NCBI GenBank assembly: GCA_018417955.1
Contig: JACTVC010000012.1
Span: 372,001-436,000, forward strand
Direction: 5' to 3'
DNA length: 64,000 bases
Origin: Laccaria trichodermophora
Lineage: Eukaryota; Basidiomycota; Agaricomycetes; Agaricales; Hydnangiaceae
In this document: positions 7,928-20,400 of the stretch, one piece after another
Numbering within the stretch: the first letter of the stretch is position 1
Layout of the letters: the number at the start of each line of letters is the position of its first letter
Notes under the pieces: generated by a model
What the model was told of the DNA's origin: nothing
Databases searched by the model: none
Seen by the model: only the letters and a program-made list of their open reading frames with translations
Translations under genes and position numbers: made by a program

Positions 7928-10589
7928 ATGACACCCACTCAAAGCCAGAGTCAACTCGAACATGTGTCTTTTTCATATCCTCCGCGTCCCAACCCTCCCC
8001 AGCAAAAGGTACACTCGGAACCAATAGCAATCATAGGCGCAGGCCCCGTAGGCCTACTAACAGCCCACATCCTCATCCGCGACGGTTTCTCAAACGTCCG
8101 AATTATCACGCGCGATGGCGGTGTTGGGGGTGTGTGGTTGGAAGAGAGGGTGTATCCTAGTATGATGCTTAATAGGTTCGTCTCTTCCTTTCTCCCTTTG
8201 ATTCTGGAACTAACCCTCAAATCGAAAAGCATCCACGCCCAATTCCAATTCTCGCACCACCCCCTCCCCCTGCCTCCCAACGCCCACTCAACAGGCGGCA
8301 GATTAACAGGCACAGACGTATCCACCTACCTCCAATCGTTCGCTCATACTTTTTTGGAGGGGAAAATTCGGTTTTGGTGTTCCGTTGATCAAATCCACCG
8401 AGGGGAAGGGGAAGGGTGGGTGATAAAAACGCATGATGTACGTACGGGAACGAAGGAGGAGATGTATGTCCGAAGAGTCGTTTTGTGTACGGGGGTGCGT
8501 TCCCTCGTTTCTTCTGTCAACGAAAGCTAACTACGGAACCCATGCGCAGGGAAACAGCACACCCAACATCCCACCCCCGCTCTCCCCGCTCTCCGCCTCC
8601 CATGCAGGGTTCGAAGGACCCATCGTACACTCTTCAGAGTCTTTCAAGCGGTTCGACGAGATTCTTCATAGCTCAACTCAAGGCAACAACCCGGGGAGAG
8701 TGGTAGTAGTGGGAGGGGGAAAGAGTGCACAAGAGTACGCGTCCTTTCTCTTTCTCTTTCTTTTACTTGAACAAAAGCCGCGGCGTGTGACTACATAGCA
8801 TCTCAGCGTACCTAGCCAACAAAAAAATACCCACTACGATCGTATACGAAAAAGCGGATATGTTTTTGGCGGTGCGTAAGCCTTTGCCAAAGGCTGTTAG
8901 GCAGAGTCGGTGCGTTTTCTTTTCTTTTTCTTTTCTTTTCTTGCGTTCCGCTTTTGATCTGATACATGCTCACACAGGTTAACTTCGATATTAGCACCCG
9001 CGATTGAACTACGCACTCCGGTCGAGTACGTCCCCCTTTCCCTTCCCTTTTTTCTTTCCTTTTACATTGTCGGCGCACTCATAAAAAAAAACAGACGGTT
9101 CCTACACACCACATGGCTAGGCTCAAAAATCGTCAAAAGGACATGGGACTCCTTCCCCCGTAAATCCGTACGTCTCCCTCCTTTCCCCCCTTCCCTCCCC
9201 CCTTCCTCTTCCTTTTCCCTTTTATCCCCCCAACTCACTTATAACAATCGCATCAAAAAGTTCAAACAATACAACATCCCCCCCACCTCCCCCCTCCGCA
9301 TCGCCCACTCCCTCTACTGGGCCCCACGCGCTTCAGACGAAGGTGTGAAGAGGGAGGATAGTTTTCAGGCGTTGGTTGTTGGGGGGAGGATTGAGGTTTT
9401 GGCGCCGGTTAGGGTGGAGGGGTATGTGGGTGTGGGTGTGGGGAATGGGGAAGAAGGGGAAGGGGAAAAGAAAGGAACAGGGGGAAAGGTACGGTTAAGC
9501 GACGGACGGACCATCGAGGCGTGTGCGGTTGTTCTTGCTACGGGGTATAGGTCAAGTTGGGATGGGTTATTCGATGGTGAGGTTTCTTTGTCTCCCCTTC
9601 TTCCCTTTCGCTTTCCTTTTTTCCGTGCCTAACTCAATCCCCCCACACACAAAAAACAAATAGAAGAAACAGCCAACGACATCGGTCTATCTGAAGTCCC
9701 CACTTTACTCTCGTTGGATGAGTGGGATGGGTACAAGTCCCTTGCGAACCCTCCTCGGGGTGGTTTGACAAGGGAAAAGGAAAAGGAAAAGGAAAAGGAA
9801 AAGGAGGGGGAAGGGGAAGGGGAGTGGGTTGATATTATACCGATATATAGGGGTTTAGTGCCTGCGAAGAGTATTGAGAGGAGGGATATTGCTGTTAATG
9901 GTGCCACGGTGCGTTTTTTCTTCTTCTTCCTTTCTTCTTTCCTTCCCCTTCCTTTCCTTCTTTCCTTCTTTCCTTCCCCCCCTCCTTCCCCGCTTCCCCC
10001 ACCTTCAAATCAAATCACGAGATTGATGAAAACACATAGCTCTCAGCCAACACCACCTACTCATGGGAAGTCTCCGCGCACTGGATATCGTCCTACTTCC
10101 TAGGCGACACCATGCGTTTACCTGAAACGCCCGAGGAAGCAATGAAGGATGCAGGGAGGAACGCTGCGTGGATGAGGAAGAGGTTTCCGGGTGTTGTGTG
10201 GAGGAATAGTAGTTGGGCTTGTGCGGCGCCGCATTTTGGGTATGTGCCTGTTCGACCTTTTTTTTCTTTTTTTTTTTCGTCACGACTCACGAGATCCCGC
10301 CGCTGTTTATTCAAATGCAACCATCAACGCTAACGCTAGATGGGCCCAAGCGACAGACCAACTCCTCGAAGACATGTACCTCCCTAGTATGAGAAGCGGA
10401 GGGAACTGGTTGACGTGGCCTTTTAAAGTTGTGAGTATTTCGGAACTGGCGACGTTGGGTGAGGAGAGGAGGGTTAAGCGGGTGGAGGAGGAGGAACGGC
10501 GGAGAATAATGGTGAGGGAGGTTGAGCTTGAGGAGGGTGGGAGGAAGAGGGGAGAGGGAGGGGGAGATGATGATGGGGGGGGAACTTGA
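7928..10589 (+). CDS. Flavin-containing monooxygenase-like protein (FAD/NADPH)
   Basis: Encodes a protein of the N-hydroxylating or FMO-like class that oxidises small substrates using FAD and NADPH; the substrate cannot be told. Exon 1 (7928-8175) has the FAD-binding GAGPVG at residues 37-42 and GGVGGVW. Exon 2 (8230-8494) carries the GTDVSTYLQSFA region and ends near the LCTG site. Exon 3 (8550-8734) has the NADPH-binding GGGKSAQ motif. Exons near 8799-8909, 8978-9027, 9094-9166 and 9261-9579 continue the frame, with an ATGY motif near residue 400. The last exons contain a KEKEKE low-complexity tract (9777-9804) and end in an acidic Gly/Glu/Arg-rich tail at 10589. Introns are pyrimidine-rich and up to 95 nt long. 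The repeated KE tract and the odd tail are unlike typical FMOs, so the 3' exon choice is less sure. Confidence 0.8.
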
Positions 10590-10966
10590 AGAGGATGGTG
10601 GAGTTTTGAGTGGTTAGGGTGTGGTGATGACATTTGCAATTGTAGATTAGAACAAAATATTGGCTTTAGCATCCGAGGAGATGAGAGAACTGCGAGGATT
10701 GGTTGTCGCTGACCAAGGTTTGGTTTGGTAGGTAGAAGGAGAGGGAGAATGTGGGCACGCGAGAGAACGTGCTCACGTCGTAGAGAGACGTAGAGTTATC
10801 CCAAAAAACACTTTTATCACGATAAAAATGGCGGCGTCTCAAACTCAAACAGGAAATCAGTACTCTATCGCCCAAAAATGTCTCTAGAGAAGATAAATCA
10901 AGCCCTAGCCGTCATTTTTACTGTATTCCGGCTATAAGATACTTCTGCTAACCCTCCGTAATTTCT
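10590..10966. other. Intergenic spacer between two convergent 3' ends
   Basis: No gene, RNA or repeat was seen. It lies between the monooxygenase stop and the dienelactone hydrolase stop, so it should hold both transcript ends. Confidence 0.6.
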
Positions 10967-12049
10967 TTACATTACAGGCTCCGATACTATCAACGTCTTC
11001 TGGAACCAGGCAATAGTCTGTTCCAAAGCCTGTTCATGAGCAGCTTTGATTTCTGGGAGCCCCAGGTTAGGCCGTGAAGCAAAGCCATGAGCCGTTCCTA
11101 TATTCAGTATTTTGAATGGACCCAGAATCACCAACGCCAACGATTGCGCACCTTTGTAAACCTTGAACTCATAATCCACGAAATTTTCGGTGTCCTTTCT
11201 TGCCGCGAACACTGCTTCTGCTTTATTGCGTTTTGGCTCGGGCCAGAATGTATCCTCTGTTACTAAAGTGTGGGTGGTACTTCCTTTGGACGATTGATAA
11301 CCTACGAACCTTCTGCCCAGGCCCATGCCGTAGGTATTGAAATAGACTTGAGGACGCTGTTGCTTATAGGCCCCGGATGGGTGATAACGATGCTGTTTAG
11401 ATATTTGGTGCTGCCCAAGCGTGCGGCGGTCATTCCACCGAAGCAGTACCTGTGATGATCTTTTAAATGGGGTTATTAAGAAGCAAAACTGAGTTCCGCT
11501 TACCCAACAGCACCTATTTTTTCATATGTTTTCTTTTCTTTCAAAAGCGCGAATAACTAGACACAAAGGTAACAAAATATTTCGAAACTTTGGAATGTAG
11601 AACTCACAGAAGCGAGACGCTTGTCGACCACGGCAGGCCGTGAATTGATAAGCGCAGGAAGGTTCCGAAGTAAGACTCCGACGAACTTGACCCAGTCCCA
11701 CAGCGATGTTTTGACCCCAGCACGATCAGGAATCATCGTGGTAAGTGGCATGGGGGGCTTGCCTGCTCATTGTCATCACAATATCTTCACTGAAACGGCA
11801 AAAGTGTGACGCACCCTTGAAGTAGTCGGGCACCCAAACATCGCACCCCAGCTCCTTCGCGATAGTGTCCGCCATTATCATGGGATTCCGTAGCGGCAAC
11901 CCAAAGATATCCGTGAAGAGAAGTACGGCGCGCTTTGAAGGCTTCCCATTCGGCGCTGGCGCGAAATAGGCGTTGTGGAAGTCGGGTTGGAAGGTACCCG
12001 TAGGATCACCGGGTAGGATGAAGCCCTGTATACATCTGGGACAGGACAT
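10967..12049 (-). CDS. Dienelactone hydrolase family protein
   Basis: An alpha/beta hydrolase of about 250 residues; family members open dienelactone rings or act on related small esters. The true start is the ATG at 12049 (MSCPRCIQGFILPGDPTG); upstream codons open only from a TTG. Six exons were traced: 12049-11814, about 11761-11609, 11563-11507 ending in KIGAVG, about 11452-11310 starting YCFGGMTAARLG, about 11260-11152 starting EDTFWPEPKRNKAEAVF, and about 11096-10967 starting TAHGFASRPNLG. The triad is visible: Cys in GYCFGG, Asp in EEDTFW and His in TAHGF. Splicing at each joint restores the family consensus exactly, which supports the model. The stop is TAA at 10967. It is convergent with the monooxygenase gene. 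Confidence 0.88.
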
Positions 12050-14467
12050 GGTGAGTGTTGAGTGGGGTGAGGAAGCAAGCTCATCCTTATGATAATGGTC
12101 ATGGGTATATGAATCCAATTGGAATATACCTTATCAACCGTCCATACGAGTACGCGTCCAACTTGCCGACGACGTTCCTGAGAAATTTGTGTGAAAACCG
12201 GGGGAAACGGGATGCTAAAACAACCGATGCAGGGCCCGTTTCGTCAACGTTCCGCCTTATCCGAGAAATTTAAAGCACTACTTGGATGCCTGCTTAGATG
12301 ACAAGCGTTTGAAGTGGCGGCTCTGAAACGAAATTCGGACTCTACAGGTTCGTTGCTTATCTAACGTATCCTGCCCTATTTAGTACATGGTGACCAAATC
12401 ACGACACGACTTTCGACTTTCCAAAGAACTCTCAACTGGTTCTGGAATTGACTAGTTTTACTAGTCAATGACTGGCACATCACTGCTGTGCCACATCAGC
12501 CAGGTGTTCTAAACATACCATTTGCTCCCACTCACTTCCGAACATTAGAAAACTATCCCTATCAAGTGGAGATCCTCGTCGGCTCCTTAGAAAGTTCTTG
12601 CACAAAAAACTTTCTCCATGCGGCGTTTCCAAATTCCTCGCTTTCTCTGTTGTGTCTTCCGGCTCCGGGTCCCTCCCGTTCCTCCCGAAAAGTAGGAAAA
12701 CCTGGGAGCTACTTGCCGGATGAACGCGCGTCCCGCACAAGCTTCCCCTCCTCATTACTCAATGCCAATCATAAACATGTGAGTCTAAGCGGGCTTATGA
12801 CGATTATTCTCATCTGTATTGGGACAACTTACTGTGTGGAACGCGTTTTTCTTGTTCTGAATGCCCAAGGGCGTGTATTCAAGAACGGTTGCTTGGACTG
12901 CAACGATTCCGATAAACGTTCTATGACATCACTCAATATTCACGGTGTCCAATTCAAACCGTCTCGGCGAAGTTTTCAGTACCCTTCTTTGACCATGTGC
13001 CAACTTTCCGATTGGGCTAGCTGCCTCTGCGCAGCAGGAATTATCTTTCCTTCTTATCGAACTGTCGAAATAGCAAGAGCGCTTTGTCTCGGGTTTCGAT
13101 CTGACTGTTCTCCCAGTCAGTGACCTTGACATGAGTCACGGCATTGATGCAGTTTGTTCATAATGTTTATCTACAGAATGTTACGTTGACATCGTTCGCG
13201 TTTGGATCCGCAGCTATCCTAAGGGCAACAAGGTACCCTGGGGTGTTCAGACTGCGCAAATGAGATGCATATCAAGCAAGCATGACTGCGCAGCCTGCGC
13301 TCGGTAGAAGATGGTCAACAAAGGGAAGGTCTGCCCCCACACTTCATTGCCAAACCGTCTGAATGTCCAGGATTCAATCAGAACTAATTGTACCGGATAT
13401 GGATGGCAGCCAAGAAACCTCTCGTCGGATTGACCTGCTCTCCCTCATTCAAGTTTATTGTGACGAGCACCGCATCTTTCATCGCGACTTTTTTTAAAGG
13501 CTCTGTCAACAACCTGCCTCACAAAATTCCCTCTGGATTCTCTGCTTTCCCATATCTTTACCTGCTCCCACTCGATAAACTTCATATCGACCGTGCTGTG
13601 AAGGACAAACAAATCCGCCCCGTTGACCTAGCCGATGCTTTCCCGGACGATGATAGAAACAAGCCCATGTTTCTTGTCGTCTATTGTGTGCCAGGCGTCG
13701 GATCTCGAGATAGGCACTTGAGCATCCGATGACAGACGATGTCAAGATTTAGGGGCCAAGATGGCATAGGCACCCCAGCGTTGAGAGGCTTGGAACTGCT
13801 AGAGAATCTTGCAGGAAGCTCTGGTCCTTTGACCAACAGCAACAGTCTAGCGACCTTGCAATCATGAACATGGTACTTTATCGCTTCACCAGCGACGTGA
13901 ACTGGAGTCTATCGCATGGAACGTCGGTTTTGTCCAAGTTTTGTCAAGCCAGACGGCGAATTCAACCGCAAAAACGGGATTGCTGCTGTCCTTTCCGTGG
14001 CTGCTGCAAGGGTTTGATCAGCGCGGTCACCATTCTGTCACTCTGAACAAGGCTCTCGAGCACGGCCCAACAACCGATGTATTGACTTCTTTTCCGCTGT
14101 ACCCCTCTGATTGATCATTAAGGGAGGCTGTTCAACGATTCGAAGTGGGACTCTGGTTTGAATCTAAACGTAGAGGCTTTGCGTCTCATCAACTTGGAGT
14201 TCTTGTCTATTGCCTTTGACATTTTGTAATTAGATAACGTGTCGTAAGTTGTAACCAAGCCGTACAAATCTTGAACGAATTTTGACAACTTCTTTATGGT
14301 ATAAATTATGGCTTCCCCCAGAAACCTGTTTATCTCCTCGAATCGTGACTTTACACTGGCAACCATCGTCCCTGGTTTTCAAAGAAGTGCTGGTCCGACG
14401 CGTTGAGTTTTATTTGTTACTATTTTTTGACACGTGAGTGATTTTTCTTTTTCCAGCGCTCAGCATA
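12050..14467. other. Long stretch without a convincing gene
   Basis: Open frames here (longest 211 codons, plus strand near 12488-13123) begin at non-ATG codons and show no family motifs. A short plus-strand frame from the ATG at 13400 encodes a plausible peptide of about 30 residues but runs into stops. The region may contain a decayed gene; codon use is patchy and no splice series restores a long frame. No terminal repeats or target duplications were seen apart from the MITE that begins at 14468. Confidence 0.4.
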
Positions 14468-14821
14468 CTGTGCCATTTCGATCAATTCGGCAGTAACGCG
14501 TAACGGCCCCTCCCAAATCGCCGAAATGTAACAGAGGTAACGGTCGTTTTGGCCAAGTGCCGAATCCATAAAAAAATGTAAAAAAAGCTTTGTAAATCAC
14601 CAAAAAATCGTAAAAAAAATCTCCTGGTCTCTAACTATTGTGTAGCGCTTTGAGTTAAAAAAATAGTAAACATTGCGATTTGGATCAGGTTACCCATAAA
14701 ATTCTCCTCTATCTGCCGAAAAAAATCTATGTAACGGTCGTCTCCCCCATCTGCCGAAATCAAAATTTCGACAGGCATGTAACGCGTAACATGGCCTGCC
14801 GAATTGATCGAAATGGCACAG
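14468..14821. mobile_element. MITE with 26 bp terminal inverted repeats and TA target duplication
   Basis: The left end CTGTGCCATTTCGATCAATT continues as CGGCAG and is the exact reverse complement of the right end at 14796-14821. Both ends are flanked by TA, as expected for a Tc1/mariner-type target. The 354 bp body has no coding capacity, is AT-rich, and holds several GTAACGCGTAAC and GTAACGGTCGT motifs near each end that may be transposase sites. A mariner-type origin is inferred from the TA only. Confidence 0.85.
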
Positions 14822-14851
14822 TACTAGGTGCTCGCAGCTCTACCGCGCGAT

Positions 14852-16117
14852 ATGGACCTCCTCAAGCCGAGCAGCAGTACCCTGCTCGAAGCTCGCAGTC
14901 GCCTAGCGGCTAGCCTTAGGCTTACCACCCCCGCTGCTATCTCCCGAGATGCAGCTCGCAAAATTCGCGAGGTCCTAGCCACCAAGTCACCCAATGATGC
15001 TAGATCTGAAGTCGCCACCGTCCTGAGCCGCCTCCGTCTGCTCCAACTCCCCAAACCATCAAACCGACCTCAATCACCTATGCAACGCCTCCGTCTCCCT
15101 CTTCACGCCAAGCTCCATGCCATGTTGCGCCTCGGGGACCTGGAGGGCACCAGGGTGTCACTTAACACAATGATGAAATATGGTTACCCCATTCATTTCA
15201 GATCAGCCTCGATCGCCTTCTCAGCACTCGCCGACCACGCCCACAATCACTCGTACTGCTTACACGAGTTCCGGAACGAGCCGGGGTGGACGCCAGCACC
15301 GAGGAGGAAGGGGCCAATCTTCTCTGTGTTGCGGTATATGCAAACTGTCAGGGAATTTTTCCCAAAGAAGCATATAAACTTGATGAGGGAGTTAGTGGCG
15401 AAGAGATACTTGGTACTCGCGGCGAGGATATTTTACGACGTCATGCAGCAGGACGCACCCAGGATGAAAAAAGGCGATATCGAGGCGTTCATTGCGCTCA
15501 TGAGTGTTGCCGGAACGAAGGCCAAATCTCCGGTTGATCAGGACAGGATCTCTGGGGAGTATACGTTCGCTATGTTGGCGCATATGCTGGACCAGGGCAA
15601 GTTGCCGTTATCGAGACTTGACAGGGTTATCCGCACGTTATTCGATTTCGCGTATTCGGAGGGAGGAAGTGTGGCGGGGGTCAAGACGTACTGCCGGGGC
15701 GTGCTCAAATCGTATGTGAATAAACTGGGGCAGAGCCCCATACCGTTGCGTGCTTGGCCGGACGCAAGAACCTCAAGGACGCTCTTGCACTGCATTGTTG
15801 ATCATTGGAGGGACCCTGCGGCCGTCTGGACGGTTATCCGCCACGTGGGGCTGTGGAAAGACACCGTGACATTGCCTTACAAGGTGTTTACGGAGGTGTT
15901 GTGCAAGAAACTGACCAGAGGCAGCCTTGATCAAAAATTTGTGGAGGAATTTAGGGAGTATATGCCTGGTAGGGTGGTTGTTCGACCAGACGGGAAGAAG
16001 GTTGTCCAAAGGACGCTCAAAGATGCCTCGGGGACGACTCGTGTTCGGATAATACCTTACGATGTGTTTGTGCGGACTCACCCTGAGTTCGTGCAGTACC
16101 TTGTAGAGGGACCTTAG
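14852..16117 (+). CDS. Unrecognised helical protein, possibly mitochondrial RNA-binding
   Basis: An intronless frame of about 421 residues. The first ATG is at 14852 (MDLLKPSSSTLLEARSRLA); the eight codons upstream open from a GTG. The N-terminus is rich in Arg, Leu, Ser and Ala with almost no acidic residues over the first 45 positions, as in a mitochondrial presequence. The rest is mostly predicted helix, with pairs such as LVAKRYLVLAARIFYDVMQQ reminiscent of pentatricopeptide-like repeats, but the spacing is not regular enough to assign the family. Lack of introns is unusual beside its neighbours. A MITE ends 30 bp upstream of the ATG and must lie in the leader or promoter. Confidence 0.7.
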   Translation: MDLLKPSSSTLLEARSRLAASLRLTTPAAISRDAARKIREVLATKSPNDARSEVATVLSRLRLLQLPKPSNRPQSPMQRLRLPLHAKLHAMLRLGDLEGTRVSLNTMMKYGYPIHFRSASIAFSALADHAHNHSYCLHEFRNEPGWTPAPRRKGPIFSVLRYMQTVREFFPKKHINLMRELVAKRYLVLAARIFYDVMQQDAPRMKKGDIEAFIALMSVAGTKAKSPVDQDRISGEYTFAMLAHMLDQGKLPLSRLDRVIRTLFDFAYSEGGSVAGVKTYCRGVLKSYVNKLGQSPIPLRAWPDARTSRTLLHCIVDHWRDPAAVWTVIRHVGLWKDTVTLPYKVFTEVLCKKLTRGSLDQKFVEEFREYMPGRVVVRPDGKKVVQRTLKDASGTTRVRIIPYDVFVRTHPEFVQYLVEGP

Positions 16118-16933
16118 CTTGGATGGTGTGACGCTCTAGCGCAACGACGAATATCACCAGATAAACGCTAAAGAATTTACTGTGCTTTTGGAGGAAAGCT
16201 TTTGCACACGCGCCACCTTAGCCGCTTCGAGAAGAAGCAACAATGAAAATGAAGAATAGGGAGAGCCATGTAAACATGGCTACTCGTCGGAAGGCTGTGG
16301 GCCCGTGGTAGTAATAGCAAACGTGAAAGCGCGACAAGAGAAACAAAAAGGGAGGTGCGTTTCGGAGCAGGCGGTTGTGCTACACAGTATTCGCTGCATT
16401 CCACGCCTTCATATTATCGTGAACCAAAGTACGACTTCACATAATATCGAAGTCTGTCTACGAGAGACTCGCCTTGTGCCACGATCCAGGCTCCGAGGAA
16501 TGTGTAATCACATGGCGGTGTATGGTATGTAGAGGAGCTCTCAGGGCTGGGGTTTTCCTCGAGTCATAAGCAACACATTGTTGCTCTTTAACATCACAGC
16601 AACCTCACAGGCGCCATTTCATTTCTTTCCAAGATCAGCCTGTGGAAAAAAAATTGATCTAACTCAGGCTAATTTCAAAAGACTGAAATTTATATTGAAA
16701 GAAAGAACACGAATTGTAAGGAAGTGTCAGGATAAAGTCACAAAACCTAGGCGCTACATTAACTAGTGAAATGATCCATAGACAACATAGGAACTCACCC
16801 CAGTAAACAACTGCAAAAAATTGTCATGTAAGAAAGTCCCCCCCTCAAACCAAAGGATTACAATAGGAACGTACAAGCTTTCTTTCCAGAACTATTTATT
16901 CCGACATAGCAAGAGATACCTATCGCAGAAAGG
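16118..16933. other. Intergenic spacer
   Basis: No gene or repeat is supported. Short open frames on both strands start at non-ATG codons or are under 75 codons. It separates the 3' ends of the plus-strand helical-protein gene and the minus-strand gene split by the hAT element. Confidence 0.5.
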
Positions 16934-17451
16934 TCAATACAGATAAAAATTCCAAGGGTAGACAGAGTCACCATGGGTATTGTTGAGTTTCTCTAACCGC
17001 ACAACTCCGTCTGTTTGAAAGATCTCTCCAACCACCATTGAGTGCCACGCGGCGTCCATAGATGCGCCGGCTAAACAACATGAGAGGCAATACGGTAGTC
17101 CTCAATCACAATTTTCACTCACCCCAATTGTATGTGCATGTAAGGCGTTTCGAGAAGGGAAGAATCTCCGGTGCCGTCGTTTTATCAGGAGAGTTCCTTG
17201 TATAGGTAAATACTATCGGCTGATCCTCTTCTGAGCCCGGAAAATCGTCAGTGAGAAGGGCGATGGCGTCGCCATCGTTCAAGGCAACCTCTCCATCCTC
17301 GTTTTCAAGCAACTGAACATCGTTACCCGAAACCCCTTCTACATGAAAAAGACGATTTTTCAACGAAGCGACTGTGTGCGGTGGGGGAATGGTAAATATG
17401 TCAAGGCGACCCAAAGAAGTGTCACTCTCGTCAAACGACGTTTTCGAGACG

Positions 17452-17459
17452 GCTTCACC
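17452..17459. repeat. hAT target site duplication, left copy
   Basis: GCTTCACC lies immediately before the left terminal repeat and recurs at 21454-21461 immediately after the right one. Eight bases is the hallmark length for hAT transposons. Confidence 0.95.
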
Positions 17460-20400
17460 TAGTGATGTGACGGCCCGGCTTGGCCTGGAAGCCGTGGCTT
17501 TGGCCTGGCTTTCGAGAGCTCGGGCTTGAGATTCCTCGAGCCCGAGCCCTGGGCCCAAGCCAGCCAAAGCCGTCTGTGGCTCGGGCTTAGGCCGCGGCCT
17601 GTATGCAAGAAAGAAAAATAGACAAGGGTGATTGCGTAGTTACTACTTGTATGTATCCTACACAATGTTGTCGTCCTCATCGCCGTCGAGTAGCAGCTGG
17701 TCCCAAGAAAAATCATCCGCTTGGGTGACAATTTCATCAGCTCGAACATCTACATCTAAAATCTCCTCCCCATCGAGATCTTTCTCTACCGTCGAGGAAA
17801 GCAACACGTCACGAAAAATGAGCTCATTTTTATACAAACACTTCAGGCATTGAAGGGCCTCGACGACATCCGGTTTGAGTCGATTACGCCGCTTGCTAAT
17901 GGTGATCCCTGCAGAAGAGAATGCGCGCTCACTCGAAACGGACGAAGCCATTATTGGCAGGTAGTCACGCGCTATTGAAGTCCACGTTTGGCCGTACGTT
18001 CCCGAGTGTTCCTTGATTTTTCGTGAATGGATGTCAAAAAGGGGGACGGACCACTTACCCCCCACCACTCAACAATCTCCATATTCTCCGGGATCACGTC
18101 CTTTGCATTGAGAAAGCGAAGGAACTCTCCCCTCCATGGTTTTGTCGGATCCGAAAGTGGGTCCTCCTCCCCATCTCCTTCGTATTCTGAATCCGTCTCT
18201 ATGTTATCACGAATGAGGCCGTCGACCTTGTGTGATTTCTTTGTTTTCTTGGAATGTTCGGAAGCGGGCGCCGTTCGATGGAGGTATTCATAGCGCTCAA
18301 TAAACTGTACCATCTTGTTCAGAGAAAATACAAAGAAAGACTGGAAATACACACCTTGGCTTCGATGAGCTTCACCACCTCATCGTACTCTTCCTTCTTC
18401 CAATACTTTCTGAAGTGAGAAAGCTTTTTTTCAGGATTGATAACTGGAGGTACAGCGGTTAGACAATTTTTTATAATTTGATTGAGACTTACTCATTGCG
18501 ATAATGTGAGCATCGGAAGTAGCGGTTTTCATGTAATATTCATCAAGCTTTGAAGTGGCCGCGTCGAGAGCCGGTTCAAAGATTGCGTACTTTTCTTTCT
18601 TTGCGCGGTTGGTCCAAGCTGCGTAAAGAGCTTCGACGGCGGGGAGGGCATTATATAGAGTCGGTGCCTTGACTGCGGAGAAAGCTTGTTGCGCTTTATC
18701 AGCATGCTAAGTGGGGCCGAGGTTTGTTGTGTTGTCACTACGGAAAAAAAAGAAAACTTACGCTGAGAAGGTCACAGAACAAACCGACTCGTGCCCACTC
18801 CTCATCAGTTAGCTTTAGAGCATCTATCTTCGCTCGCTTGCTCAAGTCGTCCTCGAGGCGTCCTATCTCGTAAACAAATGTGTTTACCACCTACAAACCA
18901 TATATAAATTATTCTTGAAGGTATGTCAATGCTTACATCTTTCTGAGATTCTGCCCGATTGAGCATCACGTAAGTCGAGCCCCATCGAACTTTCATGTCG
19001 AGGAGAAGCTGGAGCTCCTTTAAACCTTTCCGAACTTGGATATTCCTCAAAAGCTGCTTTCGCTGTGCAGATGAACGTGCCTAAGGGGAAGAGAAGTCTC
19101 ATCATACACATTGAGAAATCGTTAGCGCCACAAACCTTAACACAAATAGCTCTGACAAGGCCGACTTCATCGTGATGCGGCCCATGCATGTCAGCGATGT
19201 CTTCATCTTGATCGTGAGGATTGAAATACTTGGATTTGCTTCGTGTTTGGATCAACGCCTGAGTTGCCAGGTTAATTATGTGAGCAAGACAACTGTTTCA
19301 AAATAAATTATTGAGAAATGAATTTGAGAACAGATCTCACCGTATGTGACGTTTTCTTGTATCAAATTTCTTCCCCGTTTTGATCTTGTAACAACGGGCG
19401 AACTCGACGAGCATGGTGTTATTATTTGAAGCGTTGTCGCATGTGATATGACCAACCTAGCTCGTAAAACAATGTAGGATAGGTTAAAAAAAAGAAGAAA
19501 AAACGTACTTTGTGGATGATTGCAAGTCGGTTACAGATCTTGTATAACGCCTGGCCAAGACGCTTCCCGTTATGAGCACTATTTAACTGTGTAAATCCAA
19601 GGAGCGCATGCTCAAGTGTCCATTTCCCGTTACGCTCTTCAATCCAGTGACCCGTTACCGCCAAATAACCATCAGCATTGGCAGCCTGCCATGCATCCGT
19701 AGTCAAGCTAACATCACCCTTTACATGAGCGCTCTGGAGTCACAGTTAGAATTCATGTCAGAAGTGATAAACGAAGACTTACGTTGAGGCGATTCTTCAG
19801 CGCCTTCATCTGTTTCTTGAAAGTCGAAATAATTTCATTGCGAGTCTGCTTTCGGTTCGGTATCTTGGCTCCCCTCGTCGCACGTGAAGCCACCGATATC
19901 ATGTGCTTGAATGTCGGGTGCTCGAAGGCTTGAATTGGCTGGCAAGAGAAAAAAAACATCAAGAATGATTATCGAACAGACAGCAAAACGGTACCTGATC
20001 AGTTTCAATTAACCACTGAATTGCCGCTTCCTTGAAGACTTCATCGGTATATGGTGACGGCTTCTCCTCTTCTGGAATAACCGTGAAGTGGTCGTCAACC
20101 TGTGACTGCTTCAGTTTCTCAGCTGCGGCGTCACGGCGAGCTTTTGAGTCTTCAGGAAGCATCGATAAAAAATCGTTTGCTTTACATCACTTGCGGTATC
20201 GGCCCTGGTAAAAATGTAAGTTTAGCAAACGTCAATATGTATTAGTACGTACCGCATGATACGCAGCCATATGACGGCGAAGCGTGGTGGGCTGGTCAAC
20301 CTTGACTTGATCTTTATTTCCCTCTCTACGGTGATCATCAGAAACTTGATCATGCAGAAAATAATCGAGAAAACTTACTTGCAACAAAGGCACCGACGGC

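Noticed and set aside
12488..13123. 211-codon open frame on the plus strand
   Set aside because: It starts at GTG, has no domain or splice support and a composition like its non-coding surroundings.
17115..17567. Separate 150-codon gene on the minus strand
   Set aside because: Its first 35 codons read through the GC-rich hAT end. It is the resumed half of the interrupted host gene, not a gene of its own.
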